From: CBDDLD01 sp965230605
GTDB lineage: Bacteria; Bacteroidota; Bacteroidia; Flavobacteriales; Flavobacteriaceae
DNA length: 64,000 bases
Direction: 5' to 3'
Assembly: GCA_965230605.1 (NCBI GenBank)
Contig: CBDDLD010000004.1
Span: forward strand, 2,852,001 to 2,916,000
Both the position numbers and the translations under genes were made by a program. Below are positions 34,859 to 43,535 of the stretch, one piece after another. The notes under the pieces are model-generated. The model worked only from the letters and a program-made list of their open reading frames with translations. It searched no databases and had not been told where the DNA came from. Position 1 is the stretch's first letter. The number at the start of each line of letters is the position of its first letter.

Positions 34859-34883
34859 TTTTTATTATTAATTCTGTATTGTA

Positions 34884-36143
34884 CTATTCTATTCTTAAAG
34901 CATCCACAGGTTTCATTTTTGTAGCACTATTTGCAGGAATAAGTCCTGCTAATAGTCCTGACACAACTAAAATGATTAGTGCTGTAAACACTACTTGCAT
35001 TCCTACACTAGGATTGGCAAAATTTTCTACAGGGCCAACATTGTCCAGAACGGCATTCATTCCCCATATAGATAATGCCGCGAATGATATTCCTACCATC
35101 CCAGCTAAAATGGTTAAGATTAAACTTTCTTGTAAAATTTGAGCTTTTATTGTCCAAGGTGTTGCTCCTAGAGCACGCCTCACACCAATTTCTTTGGTAC
35201 GCTCTTTAACTACAATAAGCATAATGTTACTAATGCCTATTATCCCGGACATGAGAACTAGAGCACCTACAAAATATCCCACGATGGCCAGAATATTAAA
35301 TAACCCATTGATACGGCCAAACTCCTCAGAAAGGTCAAAATGGCCTATTGCTCTTTTGTCTTCAGGATGAATTTTGTGACGTGTTCGCATTAAAGTAAAA
35401 ATGCGTTCCTTAACCGATGTTATACTTGTATTATCTTTAGCTGTAATAGCCATCCATCCCACACGATCCCCATAATTAAAGGCTTGGTTAAATGTCGTAA
35501 AAGGAATGAAAATCGTATTGGCTTCTTCTTCTCTATCCCCTTGGCTATTTGGAATTCTGAATGTTCCAACGACCATAAAATTAACACCGTTAATTTTGAT
35601 GTATGTGCCTATAACCTCTTCACCTTTATCGTATAGTCCACCAACAACATCTGGTCCAATGACGCATATTTTGCGTTTGGCATTAATATCTGAGTAACTT
35701 AAAAAACGCCCTTGAAGGATATCCATAGGTTTTTGCTTAATAAACTCAGGATAGTCTCCATAAATCTGAAAGGCTCCAGTTTTGGTACCTCTTATGACGT
35801 TGTTAGCACCTTGATAACCTCCTAATTGGTTTCTTGGCGATATGTATTTTAGTTCAGGAACTTCTGCTCTTATCGCAGCTACGTCATCTATCTTATAGTT
35901 GAATCGTCTTCGCTTAGGCAATCCTTTATAGGCTTTTGATGTCCCTTGCGTCCACATAAACATAGAATTAGTGGCAAAATCACCAAAGTCAGCTGTTACT
36001 CCATTTCGTAGACCATTTGTAAGTGCCAATAAAAGTACCAGAATTGTAATTCCCCAAAACACACCAAATGCCGTAAGGAAAGTCCTTAATTTATTTGCGT
36101 TTAATGCTTCTATTATTTCTGACCAGCGATCTTTACTAAACAT
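34884..36143 (-). CDS. ABC transporter permease, MacB type (second)
   Basis: The 419-residue protein has the MacB periplasmic core layout: first membrane helix near 20-42 (TFLTAFGVFWGITILVLLLA), a periplasmic domain of about 230 residues, and three C-terminal membrane helices of the FtsX fold with the cytoplasmic motif VKERTKEIGVRRALGATPW. It lacks its own ATPase domain. It lies one base after a paralogous permease gene, so the pair probably forms a heterodimer. Confidence 0.93.
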   Translation of the reverse strand: MFSKDRWSEIIEALNANKLRTFLTAFGVFWGITILVLLLALTNGLRNGVTADFGDFATNSMFMWTQGTSKAYKGLPKRRRFNYKIDDVAAIRAEVPELKYISPRNQLGGYQGANNVIRGTKTGAFQIYGDYPEFIKQKPMDILQGRFLSYSDINAKRKICVIGPDVVGGLYDKGEEVIGTYIKINGVNFMVVGTFRIPNSQGDREEEANTIFIPFTTFNQAFNYGDRVGWMAITAKDNTSITSVKERIFTLMRTRHKIHPEDKRAIGHFDLSEEFGRINGLFNILAIVGYFVGALVLMSGIIGISNIMLIVVKERTKEIGVRRALGATPWTIKAQILQESLILTILAGMVGISFAALSIWGMNAVLDNVGPVENFANPSVGMQVVFTALIILVVSGLLAGLIPANSATKMKPVDALRIE

Positions 36144-36144
36144 C

Positions 36145-37389
36145 TTATTCGTCTCTTAATGCTACAATAGGTTTAATCTTTGCAGCTCGATATGCAGGTA
36201 AAAATCCTGCAAACGCACCAGCTGCAACTAATATAAATACTGTTGTAATTGCTGTTTTAAAATCGACCTGGGGGAATTTAATAAATGGACTGTCAATTTG
36301 TGGACCAACCAGTTCTAACAAACCTAGTCCGGCTATAAGACCAAACAATCCTGCAAACATTGTTACAAAAATTGCTTCTTGTAAGATCATTGCAATAATC
36401 GACATAGGTTCTGCACCTATAGCCTTTCTTATACCAATTTCCTTGGTACGTTCTTTAACAATAATGATCATGATATTTCCTACTCCTACAACTCCTGCTA
36501 TTATTGTTCCTATACCAATAAACCAAAATACCGCTTTAATGGTATCAATTAAAGAGTATATTTTCTTTGCTTCTTCTAATGTGTTATAGACACGTACGGC
36601 TGCTACATCGTCTGGTGCAACAATATGCTTTTGCTTGATATCATTCTCTATCGCTAAAGATAAATTCTTAGATAAATCAACCGCCTCATTAAAGTTTTCA
36701 GACATCTTCACTGTAAAGGCCATACTTCTAATATTATCACCTCCATTAAATGCTTTTTGTACTGTTGTTATAGGCATATACACATTACTTTCTTCACGCT
36801 CTCCTCCAGGATCGAAATATACTCCTACAACTTTAAAGTTGATACCATAAATGGATACATACTTATCTATTGGATTTTCTTTCTTGAAAACATCAGCTCT
36901 TACCTTATCTCCAATAACCACAACCTTCTTAGCTTCATCAATATCGGATTGATTGATAAAACGTCCACTTCCTATATCGGCATTTTCTATAAACTGATTA
37001 TCTGGATGAACACCAGTGACACGATAGTTACCACTCTCATTCTTATATGTAATTTGCCCGCCCCAGATGTTAAAGCTTGATGACTTGTATTCTATGTCAT
37101 CTTCATACTCATTGGTAAGTGTATTGAAGTCTTCATTTTTGAGCTGAATGTAACGCCCTGGATTTAACCCTTTGTATCCTTTTGTAGTTCTACGGGTTCT
37201 AACACTAATCCTATTGGTTGCATCTTGTTGAAACTCTGAAGTGACGCCGTTTTCAATACCAGAACTAAAGCCTAATAAAATCACAAGTATAAAAATACCC
37301 GAAGCCACAGAAAGTCCGGTTAAGAATGTTCTCAACTTATTCTTTCTTAAGGTTTCAAATATTTCTTGCCAGCGTTCTACATTAAACAT
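36145..37389 (-). CDS. ABC transporter permease, MacB type (first)
   Basis: The 414-residue protein has the same architecture as its downstream paralogue: N-terminal helix (TFLTGLSVASGIFILVILLG), MacB periplasmic core and FtsX-type C-terminal helices with VKERTKEIGIRKAIGAEPM. Eight bases of its start overlap the ATPase gene, indicating coupled translation. Confidence 0.93.
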   Translation of the reverse strand: MFNVERWQEIFETLRKNKLRTFLTGLSVASGIFILVILLGFSSGIENGVTSEFQQDATNRISVRTRRTTKGYKGLNPGRYIQLKNEDFNTLTNEYEDDIEYKSSSFNIWGGQITYKNESGNYRVTGVHPDNQFIENADIGSGRFINQSDIDEAKKVVVIGDKVRADVFKKENPIDKYVSIYGINFKVVGVYFDPGGEREESNVYMPITTVQKAFNGGDNIRSMAFTVKMSENFNEAVDLSKNLSLAIENDIKQKHIVAPDDVAAVRVYNTLEEAKKIYSLIDTIKAVFWFIGIGTIIAGVVGVGNIMIIIVKERTKEIGIRKAIGAEPMSIIAMILQEAIFVTMFAGLFGLIAGLGLLELVGPQIDSPFIKFPQVDFKTAITTVFILVAAGAFAGFLPAYRAAKIKPIVALRDE

Positions 37390-38083
37390 GTTGTACGGCT
37401 TTAACTTGTTCTACTTTACTATCATCTATAATGACACCATCTTTAAGATTAACTATGCGTTTTGTCATTTGAGCAATATCATGCTCATGAGTAACAACTA
37501 AGATGGTTTTACCTTCATCATTTATTCCTTGAATAAGTTCCATTACTTCATAGGATGTTTTGGTATCTAATGCTCCTGTAGGTTCATCTGCCAATAACAC
37601 TTTTGGTTCACTGGCAAGGGCTCTTGCAATGGCTACGCGCTGTTTTTGTCCCCCGGATAATTCACTTGGTAAGTGATGTGACCATTCTGCTAAGCCCACT
37701 TTTTCTAAATAATGCTTCGCTTTCTCTAATCGTTCTTTTCTTGAAATACCTTGGTAGTACAATGGTAAGGCAACATTATCTAGGGCAGATTTATAATTAA
37801 TAAGGTTGAAGGATTGAAACACAAATCCCAGAAACTCATTTCTGTAACGTGCTGCTATCTTTTCATTGAGATCTTTTATAGCCACACCATCTAGATGGTA
37901 ACTTCCTTCATCGGCTTCATCTAGCATTCCTAAGATGTTTAGCAATGTAGATTTACCAGATCCTGAAGACCCCATAATAGACACTAATTCTCCTGCTTCC
38001 ACATCAAAATTAATCCCCTTCAATACATGAAGCGAATTCGTTCCCATGTGATAAGATTTATGTAAATCTTTTATCTGAATCAT
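37382..38083 (-). CDS. ABC transporter ATP-binding protein, MacB/LolD type
   Basis: The 233-residue ATPase has Walker A GSSGSGKST near 38-46, signature motif LSGGQKQRVAIARALA near 141-156 and Walker B VLLADEPTGALD near 161-172. It energises the two permeases encoded downstream. The family exports macrolides, peptides or lipoproteins depending on partners. It is the first gene of the seven-gene operon running to tsaB. No TAnnTTTG promoter was recognised in the 105 bases upstream. Confidence 0.95.
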   Translation of the reverse strand: MIQIKDLHKSYHMGTNSLHVLKGINFDVEAGELVSIMGSSGSGKSTLLNILGMLDEADEGSYHLDGVAIKDLNEKIAARYRNEFLGFVFQSFNLINYKSALDNVALPLYYQGISRKERLEKAKHYLEKVGLAEWSHHLPSELSGGQKQRVAIARALASEPKVLLADEPTGALDTKTSYEVMELIQGINDEGKTILVVTHEHDIAQMTKRIVNLKDGVIIDDSKVEQVKAVQHV

Positions 38084-38188
38084 AATTGGATGGTTAGAGA
38101 GTACAATTTTAAGTAAATCCCTAAGGTTTTTATGCCAACAAACTGTTAAGTTTAAGACTACTAAAAGTCCAAAATGTTACAATAAAGT

Positions 38189-38428
38189 TTAATTATTTTT
38201 AGCTTTTTCTGTTTTATTGAAACTTTTGTAGATAATATAACCTATTGCTGCGATCAAAATATAAGGAATAGCCATTAGATAAACGATACCATCATTAACC
38301 CCTTCGGCAGTGGACTGCCCCTCTTCACTTTCTAACACAGCTCTACACATAGCACACTGCGCATTGGTTTGTAAAAAAATCAATACCATGAACACACAGA
38401 GGGCAATCTTTCGTTTTATATTAGGCAT
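38189..38428 (-). CDS. Small membrane protein with secreted CxxC motif
   Basis: The 79-residue protein has a signal peptide (to about TNAQ), then CAMCRAVLESEEGQ right after the predicted cleavage site, and one membrane helix (YLMAIPYILIAAIGYIIYKS) with a Lys-rich cytoplasmic tail. After processing, the CxxC would lie at the periplasmic N-terminus, suitable for a thiol or metal role. It overlaps the DUF420 gene by eight bases and ends the SCO operon, which suggests a part in oxidase biogenesis, but no function is known to me. Confidence 0.75.
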   Translation of the reverse strand: MPNIKRKIALCVFMVLIFLQTNAQCAMCRAVLESEEGQSTAEGVNDGIVYLMAIPYILIAAIGYIIYKSFNKTEKAKNN

Positions 38429-38954
38429 AATAGGGTGATATCATAATATATACTACAACCCCAGATACGGCAACATACAACCATAACGGAAATGTAATTT
38501 TAGCAATCTTTTTATGTCTGACAAAATCATTTGTGATTGCTCTTACATAGGTGATCAAAACAAATGGTATAATAACAACTGATAAAAGGATATGAGATAA
38601 AAGAATAAACAAATACACATATTTAATGGTTCCTTCTCCTCCAAAACTTGTAGATTCACTAGTCATGTGGTATGCCACATACATAACCAGAAACACCACT
38701 GAAAGTAAAATAGCAAACTTCATTAAGCGCTCGTGAAGTTTAATTTTTTTGTTCTTTATAGCAATAAATGCTGCGATAAGTATAAGTGCTGTAATCGCAT
38801 TAATAGTAGCATATATAGGCGGTAAAAATATTGGTAATTCGGCATCAATCTTCACTCTAAACAATATGGCTACCACAACAGGAATAACTATAGATAATGC
38901 TATGATCCATTTATTATATGCTTTAGCGTCTTTTATTTGATTGTTTTCTGTCAT
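38421..38954 (-). CDS. DUF420 family membrane protein
   Basis: The 177-residue protein has about five membrane helices (near 13-30, 40-62, 75-95, 107-130, 145-170) with histidines in LHERLMK, VAYHMTS and LSHILLS, as in the DUF420 family. Such genes are regular companions of SCO and cytochrome oxidase genes and are thought to help oxidase assembly. It is fused by a one-base overlap to the SCO gene upstream and overlaps the small CxxC gene downstream. Confidence 0.88.
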   Translation of the reverse strand: MTENNQIKDAKAYNKWIIALSIVIPVVVAILFRVKIDAELPIFLPPIYATINAITALILIAAFIAIKNKKIKLHERLMKFAILLSVVFLVMYVAYHMTSESTSFGGEGTIKYVYLFILLSHILLSVVIIPFVLITYVRAITNDFVRHKKIAKITFPLWLYVAVSGVVVYIMISPYYA

Positions 38955-39709
38955 TATTCTTGTAATAATTTTGCGATATCTTCTTTAAGGATAGTGATCT
39001 CTTGCGGAACGCCTTCGTCATCTTCTCCTTCTTCTTCAGACACAATTCCATTATAGTAAATCATCGGGCTTCCTGAGTTATTTAGTCTACATCGTATATA
39101 TCCATTCTTATCAATTAACGCAAAATTTCCCGAGTGTTCAAAACCTCCTATAACCTCTTCATCTTTTGCTGTATATAGATTGAATCCTTCATTTGCTATT
39201 CTATATATAGTTTCTTCATCTCCTGTCATTAAATGCCAGTTAGGGTTCTTAATTCCATACTTATCTGCATAGGCTTTTAATACTTCGGGGGTGTCAATCT
39301 CAGGAGTTATAGTAAATGAGGCTACACCAAAATTTTCCTTAGTGTCAAAATGATTTTGTATTTGCACCAAATTCTTATTCATTTTTGGACAAATGGTTGG
39401 GCATGTTGTAAAGAAGAATTCTACAACGTATACTTTTCCGAGGTAGTCTTCATTAGAAATTGTGTTTCCATTTTGGTCTGTAAAGCTAAACTCTGGTACT
39501 TTTTTGCGCTCACCATTAATTACTAAATATTCTAGTCCTGAATCTTTAGTTGTCTCTGATGCATTATTACCAACAGATTGACTTCTGCTTTCTTCTCTAG
39601 TGATATCATCATTATTGATTCTATCTACTATTTTCGGAATGAAAATAATTCCAAAAACGAGTATTATTAATGCAATACCTATGTACGAATAATTAGCCTT
39701 TTTGCTCAT
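38954..39709 (-). CDS. SCO family copper chaperone for cytochrome oxidase
   Basis: SCO proteins load copper into the CuA site of oxidase subunit II. The 251-residue protein has an N-terminal membrane anchor (about 8-26) and a thioredoxin fold with the copper-binding CPTIC (Cys103, Cys107) and a later His in GGFEHSGNFALID. All three expected ligands are present. It overlaps the upstream cysteine-free SCO-like gene by 17 bases. Confidence 0.95.
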   Translation of the reverse strand: MSKKANYSYIGIALIILVFGIIFIPKIVDRINNDDITREESRSQSVGNNASETTKDSGLEYLVINGERKKVPEFSFTDQNGNTISNEDYLGKVYVVEFFFTTCPTICPKMNKNLVQIQNHFDTKENFGVASFTITPEIDTPEVLKAYADKYGIKNPNWHLMTGDEETIYRIANEGFNLYTAKDEEVIGGFEHSGNFALIDKNGYIRCRLNNSGSPMIYYNGIVSEEEGEDDEGVPQEITILKEDIAKLLQE

Positions 39710-40424
39710 CGTTCTTTTTTATAACGTTTTCTCGTCGTTTTGACGACGGATCAAATTTACCTTTTCGTTTCTCTCTATACTCTAGGAACAATACACGAAT
39801 ATCTTCCTTAGCCATTTTATTTTTAAGCTCTGCAACTTTAATACAGCTATAGGCATAAAGTGGATAAGATGGTTTTTCTGCTTCAATCTCATTCTTAGAT
39901 CTATCGTCTAATCGCCCTCTCTGATTACGCTCGGCATCTACAATAAAGACTTTATCGGTACCAAAATCTGCACTTAAAGTTTCATGACTTAATAAGCTAT
40001 TATATACTTCTGTTATATCGTTTTTATTACCATAAACAAAATGCCAGTATTTTAAGGGTTCAAATTGATTGAGCTCTTTCTTGAGTAGTTCTACTTCACC
40101 TTCGGTACCATTAGGGACAATCATAACAACTTGGAACTTTTTAAACCCAAGAAACTTATCATATATCATCTCTTTTAAGTTAAGCACAGATAGGGCTTTG
40201 CTATTAGGATGTTCTCCTAAAAACCCGATTACAGAGATATTATTTTCTAGCAGTAATTGCTCACCATCTTTAGTTTTAAACTCTGATAATTCGGCGACAT
40301 TGTTATTTACAATATCAAGAGGGTTATAATTGTTTTTTGAGGGGTAAAGCATCAATAAAAACCCTACCGGTAAGAAGAACAAAATACCAAGAACTATATT
40401 GCGTTTTATGTGGTTTTGTTTCAT
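39693..40424 (-). CDS. SCO-like thioredoxin-fold membrane protein lacking copper ligands
   Basis: From ATG 40424 the product has 243 residues; an upstream ATG at 40460 lies inside the terminator hairpin and gives a poorer start. It has an N-terminal membrane helix (NIVLGILFFLPVGFLLML). The rest follows the layout of the adjacent SCO protein: VIGFLGEHPNSKALSV replaces the CPTIC segment, then VVMIVPNGTEGEVELLKKEL, LKYWHFVYGNKNDITEVYN and VFIVDAERNQRGRLDDR. The two ligand cysteines are absent; only one Cys remains. The C-terminus is very basic. It probably acts with SCO in oxidase assembly by an unknown mechanism. Confidence 0.8.
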   Translation of the reverse strand: MKQNHIKRNIVLGILFFLPVGFLLMLYPSKNNYNPLDIVNNNVAELSEFKTKDGEQLLLENNISVIGFLGEHPNSKALSVLNLKEMIYDKFLGFKKFQVVMIVPNGTEGEVELLKKELNQFEPLKYWHFVYGNKNDITEVYNSLLSHETLSADFGTDKVFIVDAERNQRGRLDDRSKNEIEAEKPSYPLYAYSCIKVAELKNKMAKEDIRVLFLEYREKRKGKFDPSSKRRENVIKKNDEQKG

Positions 40425-40428
40425 AATA

Positions 40429-40436
40429 CAAAAATA
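40429..40436 (-). promoter_or_regulatory. Possible -7 box fused to the coxIV terminator
   Basis: TATTTTTG on the minus strand begins one base after the terminator stem and ends four bases before the ATG of the SCO-like gene. The same arrangement, nearly the same sequence, occurs at murI. Confidence 0.4.
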
Positions 40437-40437
40437 A

Positions 40438-40465
40438 AAAAGGTGGTTCAGAAAAACCACCTTTT
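40438..40465 (-). terminator. Intrinsic terminator of the ctaB-coxIV operon
   Basis: A perfect 11-bp stem (AAAAGGTGGTT 40438-40448 with AACCACCTTTT 40455-40465) has a six-base loop, followed on the minus strand by a T-rich tail. It lies 28 bases after the coxIV stop. Confidence 0.85.
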
Positions 40466-40493
40466 AGTATCATTTAACGCATAAAATATGCGT

Positions 40494-40883
40494 TTAAAAG
40501 TCTCTTTTTATTATTTGATTTTTTTCAGCACTATATACATCAAATACATAACCTCCTTCTTGTAACATGATGAAAATTAAATAGCAAATTAAGAAGACTG
40601 CAGTCCAAACGACCATACGTCTCAAGCTTGCTTTTTCATCGCGCATGTGCATGAAATCCCATGTAATGTAATAGGCCTTTACGATGGTTAATATGATGAA
40701 GATCCAGTTTAATAACTTCATTCCTAGAACTGGTTTCATTAGCGCTTCTGGTTTGTATATACCTAACACAACCTCAACAGCAGTAACTATTGTCAGTAAA
40801 ATAAGTACACCCCATATTTTTTGGGTGTTAGACTTAAATTTAATTAAACCTCTTAATATTTCTAATTTATGTGCGTGTGCCAT
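40494..40883 (-). CDS. Cytochrome c oxidase subunit IV family protein
   Basis: The 129-residue protein has three membrane helices (about 22-42, 52-72, 88-110) and the prokaryotic COX4 pattern with an N-terminal His-containing stretch (MAHAHKLEILRG) and YYITWDFMHMRDE. It is a small structural subunit of the heme-copper oxidase. It lies 21 bases after the long subunit III gene and is the last gene before the terminator. Confidence 0.9.
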   Translation of the reverse strand: MAHAHKLEILRGLIKFKSNTQKIWGVLILLTIVTAVEVVLGIYKPEALMKPVLGMKLLNWIFIILTIVKAYYITWDFMHMRDEKASLRRMVVWTAVFLICYLIFIMLQEGGYVFDVYSAEKNQIIKRDF

Positions 40884-40904
40884 TATTAAAGCTTATTTCT
40901 TTTT

Positions 40905-41909
40905 TTAAACTAAATAGAAGAATGTAAATACGAATACCCATACCAAGTCTACAAAGTGCCAGTACAGTCCAACTTTTTCGACCATTTCATAACTCCCTCG
41001 TCTTTCATAGGTTCCTAGAATTACATTGAAAAATATGATGATATTGATAACTACGCCTGAAAATACATGGAATCCGTGGAATCCTGTAATAAAGAAAAAG
41101 AAGTCAGCAAATAGTGATGTCCCGTACTCATTAACTTTTAAGTTTGCTCCTTCTACAACTAGTTTCCCGTTGGTCTTCAATTGATTCAAAGATTCTGCTC
41201 TGGAGAGTACTGTTTTCTCGCCTTTTTCATTTATAATCTGTGTACGGGCAATGACATTTTTATTAGCCTCAAGGCCTTTTACTACCTCTGCGACTGTATA
41301 AGTAGGTAGTGTCCCTTCACTTACAAACCACAAGCCATTCTTTCGTTGATGTTGTGTGCGATCCCCACCTTCGGAAACTACAAAATCTGCTAGAGCTACA
41401 CGTTTAAACTTTTGTTCTCCATCTATGGTTTGATACTCCCCAAATTGTAGAATATTTCCTCCTTTAGTTTGTACAGCACCATAGTCTCCTTTTATGAATG
41501 TTGCCCACTCCCATGCTTGAGATCCTACAAATATAGCACCACCAATAATGGTTAAGAACATATAAAAAATAACTTTTTTCTTATTCATGTTATGCCCCGC
41601 ATCTACAGCTAATACCATAGTTACCGATGACATAATAAGGATGAACGTCATAAAAGCCACATAATACATCGGGCGATCCACTCCATCATGTAGAAACGGT
41701 ACGTGAGTAAACACCTCATCGGCAATAGGCCATGAATCTATGAACTTAAATCTTGAAAATCCATAAGCAGCTAAAAAGCCCGAAAACGTTAATGCATCAG
41801 ATACGATGAAAAACCACATCATTAACTTACCATAACTTGCTCCAAGAGGACTCTTTCCTCCGCCCCAAGTTTTGCCTTCAGTTCCAGTATTTGCTACTGT
41901 TGTATCCAT
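40905..41909 (-). CDS. Cytochrome c oxidase subunit III, long form with soluble insertion
   Basis: The 334-residue protein has the subunit III membrane layout, ending FFFFITGFHGFHVFSGVVIN and YWHFVDLVWVFVFTFFYLV. Between the helix ending near WEWATFIKG (about residue 135) and the next (about 268), it carries an insertion of some 120 hydrophilic residues not present in the classical subunit III. It is preceded by a shorter subunit III paralogue. The insertion probably lies on the periplasmic side, but topology was not computed. Confidence 0.92.
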   Translation of the reverse strand: MDTTVANTGTEGKTWGGGKSPLGASYGKLMMWFFIVSDALTFSGFLAAYGFSRFKFIDSWPIADEVFTHVPFLHDGVDRPMYYVAFMTFILIMSSVTMVLAVDAGHNMNKKKVIFYMFLTIIGGAIFVGSQAWEWATFIKGDYGAVQTKGGNILQFGEYQTIDGEQKFKRVALADFVVSEGGDRTQHQRKNGLWFVSEGTLPTYTVAEVVKGLEANKNVIARTQIINEKGEKTVLSRAESLNQLKTNGKLVVEGANLKVNEYGTSLFADFFFFITGFHGFHVFSGVVINIIIFFNVILGTYERRGSYEMVEKVGLYWHFVDLVWVFVFTFFYLV

Positions 41910-41944
41910 ATAAATTCAGAATTTTAAGATTGGCACAAAAATAA

Positions 41945-42535
41945 TCAAATTATATATCTAAAAAAATATAAAAACAAAAAGAGATAAACCCATAATAGGT
42001 CTACAAAATGCCAAAAATTTGCTGCCAGTTCAAACCCAAGCATTTCCTTAGCATTATACTTCTGTTTAAAATGATTATAAATTACTACTAAAAGGCATAT
42101 TAGGCCAACAACAACGTGGGCTATATGCACAGCAGCAATCAAATAAATGTAGGACATGGTAACATTACTCGTGGGTCCTGTAAAGTTATATCCGTCAGCA
42201 ATAATTTGTCCAAAACCAACAAATTGATAATTAATAAAAACGACGCCTAATACAAAGGTGACTAACAACCATGTTGTTACCATCTGTCTCTGGTTATTTT
42301 TTAGTGCTCTTTTTGCTAAAATCATTGTAATACTACTGATTACAATAATGATAAGACTAATAAAAAAAGCCTTTGGTAATTGGAAGTCGGTTAACCAATC
42401 TTCACGTTTACTACTTACTATAAATGCACTTGTCCATGCAGCAAAAGACATAATTAGTGACAAGATCCCAAACCATAGCATCATCTTCTTTGAGCGCGCT
42501 CTTTTTTCTTCCGGTGTTCCTTGTGTTAAATCCAT
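41945..42535 (-). CDS. Cytochrome c oxidase subunit III, short form
   Basis: The 196-residue protein has five membrane helices and the subunit III hallmarks IAAVHIAHVVVGLICLLV and NFWHFVDLLWVYLFLFLYFF. It lacks the first two helices of the seven-helix mitochondrial form, as in many bacterial subunits. It lies two bases downstream of ctaB and 35 upstream of the long paralogue. Confidence 0.92.
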   Translation of the reverse strand: MDLTQGTPEEKRARSKKMMLWFGILSLIMSFAAWTSAFIVSSKREDWLTDFQLPKAFFISLIIIVISSITMILAKRALKNNQRQMVTTWLLVTFVLGVVFINYQFVGFGQIIADGYNFTGPTSNVTMSYIYLIAAVHIAHVVVGLICLLVVIYNHFKQKYNAKEMLGFELAANFWHFVDLLWVYLFLFLYFFRYII

Positions 42536-42537
42536 AA

Positions 42538-43431
42538 TTATCTTATCAACTTATCTACCACGTAGATGATTTGTAAAAGCGTTATATACGATACACTTGC
42601 AAGCATTAATTGCTTAGCAGCTTTTGAAGTTCTCAACTTAAATAAGCGCAATGCATAGTAAAGCATTACTAATCCTAACAACAGTACAACGATTGCTCCT
42701 ATAATCGACAATTTTAATTCTCCTGTAAACCCAAAAACTGGAATTATAGATGCTATAATTGTCCAAACTGTGTACATGATAATTTGTACTGCTGTGGCTT
42801 TATCTCTTTTCCCCGTTGGAAGCATAAAAAAGCCTCCTTTTTTATAATCATCAAACAAGAACCAGCCAATAGCCCAGAAGTGTGGAAATTGCCAGAAAAA
42901 CTGAATTGCAAATAAAGTTCCCGGTTCTATTCCAAAATCATTTTTTGCAGCTACCCAACCCAGCATAAAAGGAATGGCTCCAGGAATTGCACCTACAAAA
43001 ACTGCTAAAGGTGTTTTTGTTTTTAGTGGTGTGTATACGCTTGTATATAAAAAGATGGAAATTGCACCATACATTGCCGTTTTGGGGTTTATAATATATA
43101 ATGTTATAATTCCGAGTATGGTAAAGATCACTGCAATCGCAAATGCTGTATTAACAGACATACGTCCTGCAGGAATAGGTCTGTTTTTTGTTCTATCCAT
43201 TAAAGCATCAAGATCTTTTTCGATAATCTGATTGTATGCATTTGAAGCACCTACCATAAAATACCCTCCAAAAGCAAGTAAGATAAGGGTGTAAACATCA
43301 ATTTTATCAGCCCCTAATAAATAACCAGCAATAGATGAAAACACAACGCTGAGGGATAACCCCATCTTTGTTATTTCCTTAAAATCTGAAACAACAGACA
43401 TTACTGATAAAGAAGATTTTGTAGAATTCAA
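42538..43431 (-). CDS. ctaB: Protoheme IX farnesyltransferase (heme O synthase)
   Basis: This enzyme adds a farnesyl group to heme b to make heme O, the precursor of heme A. The 297-residue UbiA-family protein has about eight membrane helices and the prenyl-diphosphate binding motif NAYNQIIEKDLDALMDRTKN near 63-82, plus the second Asp-rich region near DDYKKGGFFMLP. It is the first gene of the oxidase operon, with a clear promoter upstream. It is the expected partner of the aa3-type oxidase encoded at the end of the window. Confidence 0.95.
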   Translation of the reverse strand: MNSTKSSLSVMSVVSDFKEITKMGLSLSVVFSSIAGYLLGADKIDVYTLILLAFGGYFMVGASNAYNQIIEKDLDALMDRTKNRPIPAGRMSVNTAFAIAVIFTILGIITLYIINPKTAMYGAISIFLYTSVYTPLKTKTPLAVFVGAIPGAIPFMLGWVAAKNDFGIEPGTLFAIQFFWQFPHFWAIGWFLFDDYKKGGFFMLPTGKRDKATAVQIIMYTVWTIIASIIPVFGFTGELKLSIIGAIVVLLLGLVMLYYALRLFKLRTSKAAKQLMLASVSYITLLQIIYVVDKLIR

Positions 43432-43464
43432 TAGTTCTGCAATTAATGCTTATTTAAGCGACTG

Positions 43465-43495
43465 CAAAGATAACTTGAAAATTACTTTTGAGCAA
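43465..43495 (-). promoter_or_regulatory. Bacteroidota-type promoter of the ctaB operon
   Basis: The minus strand has TTG (43493-43495), a 20-base spacer and TATCTTTG (43465-43472), 33 bases before the ctaB start. Both elements match consensus. Confidence 0.65.
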
Positions 43496-43535
43496 TGTAA
43501 AAGCAGAGTTTTAAACGATTCGCTCTATTGTACTG

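Noticed and set aside
41930..41945. TTGGCACA sequence between the two subunit III genes as a sigma-54 site
   Set aside because: It points against the operon on the plus strand and has no acceptable -12 element.
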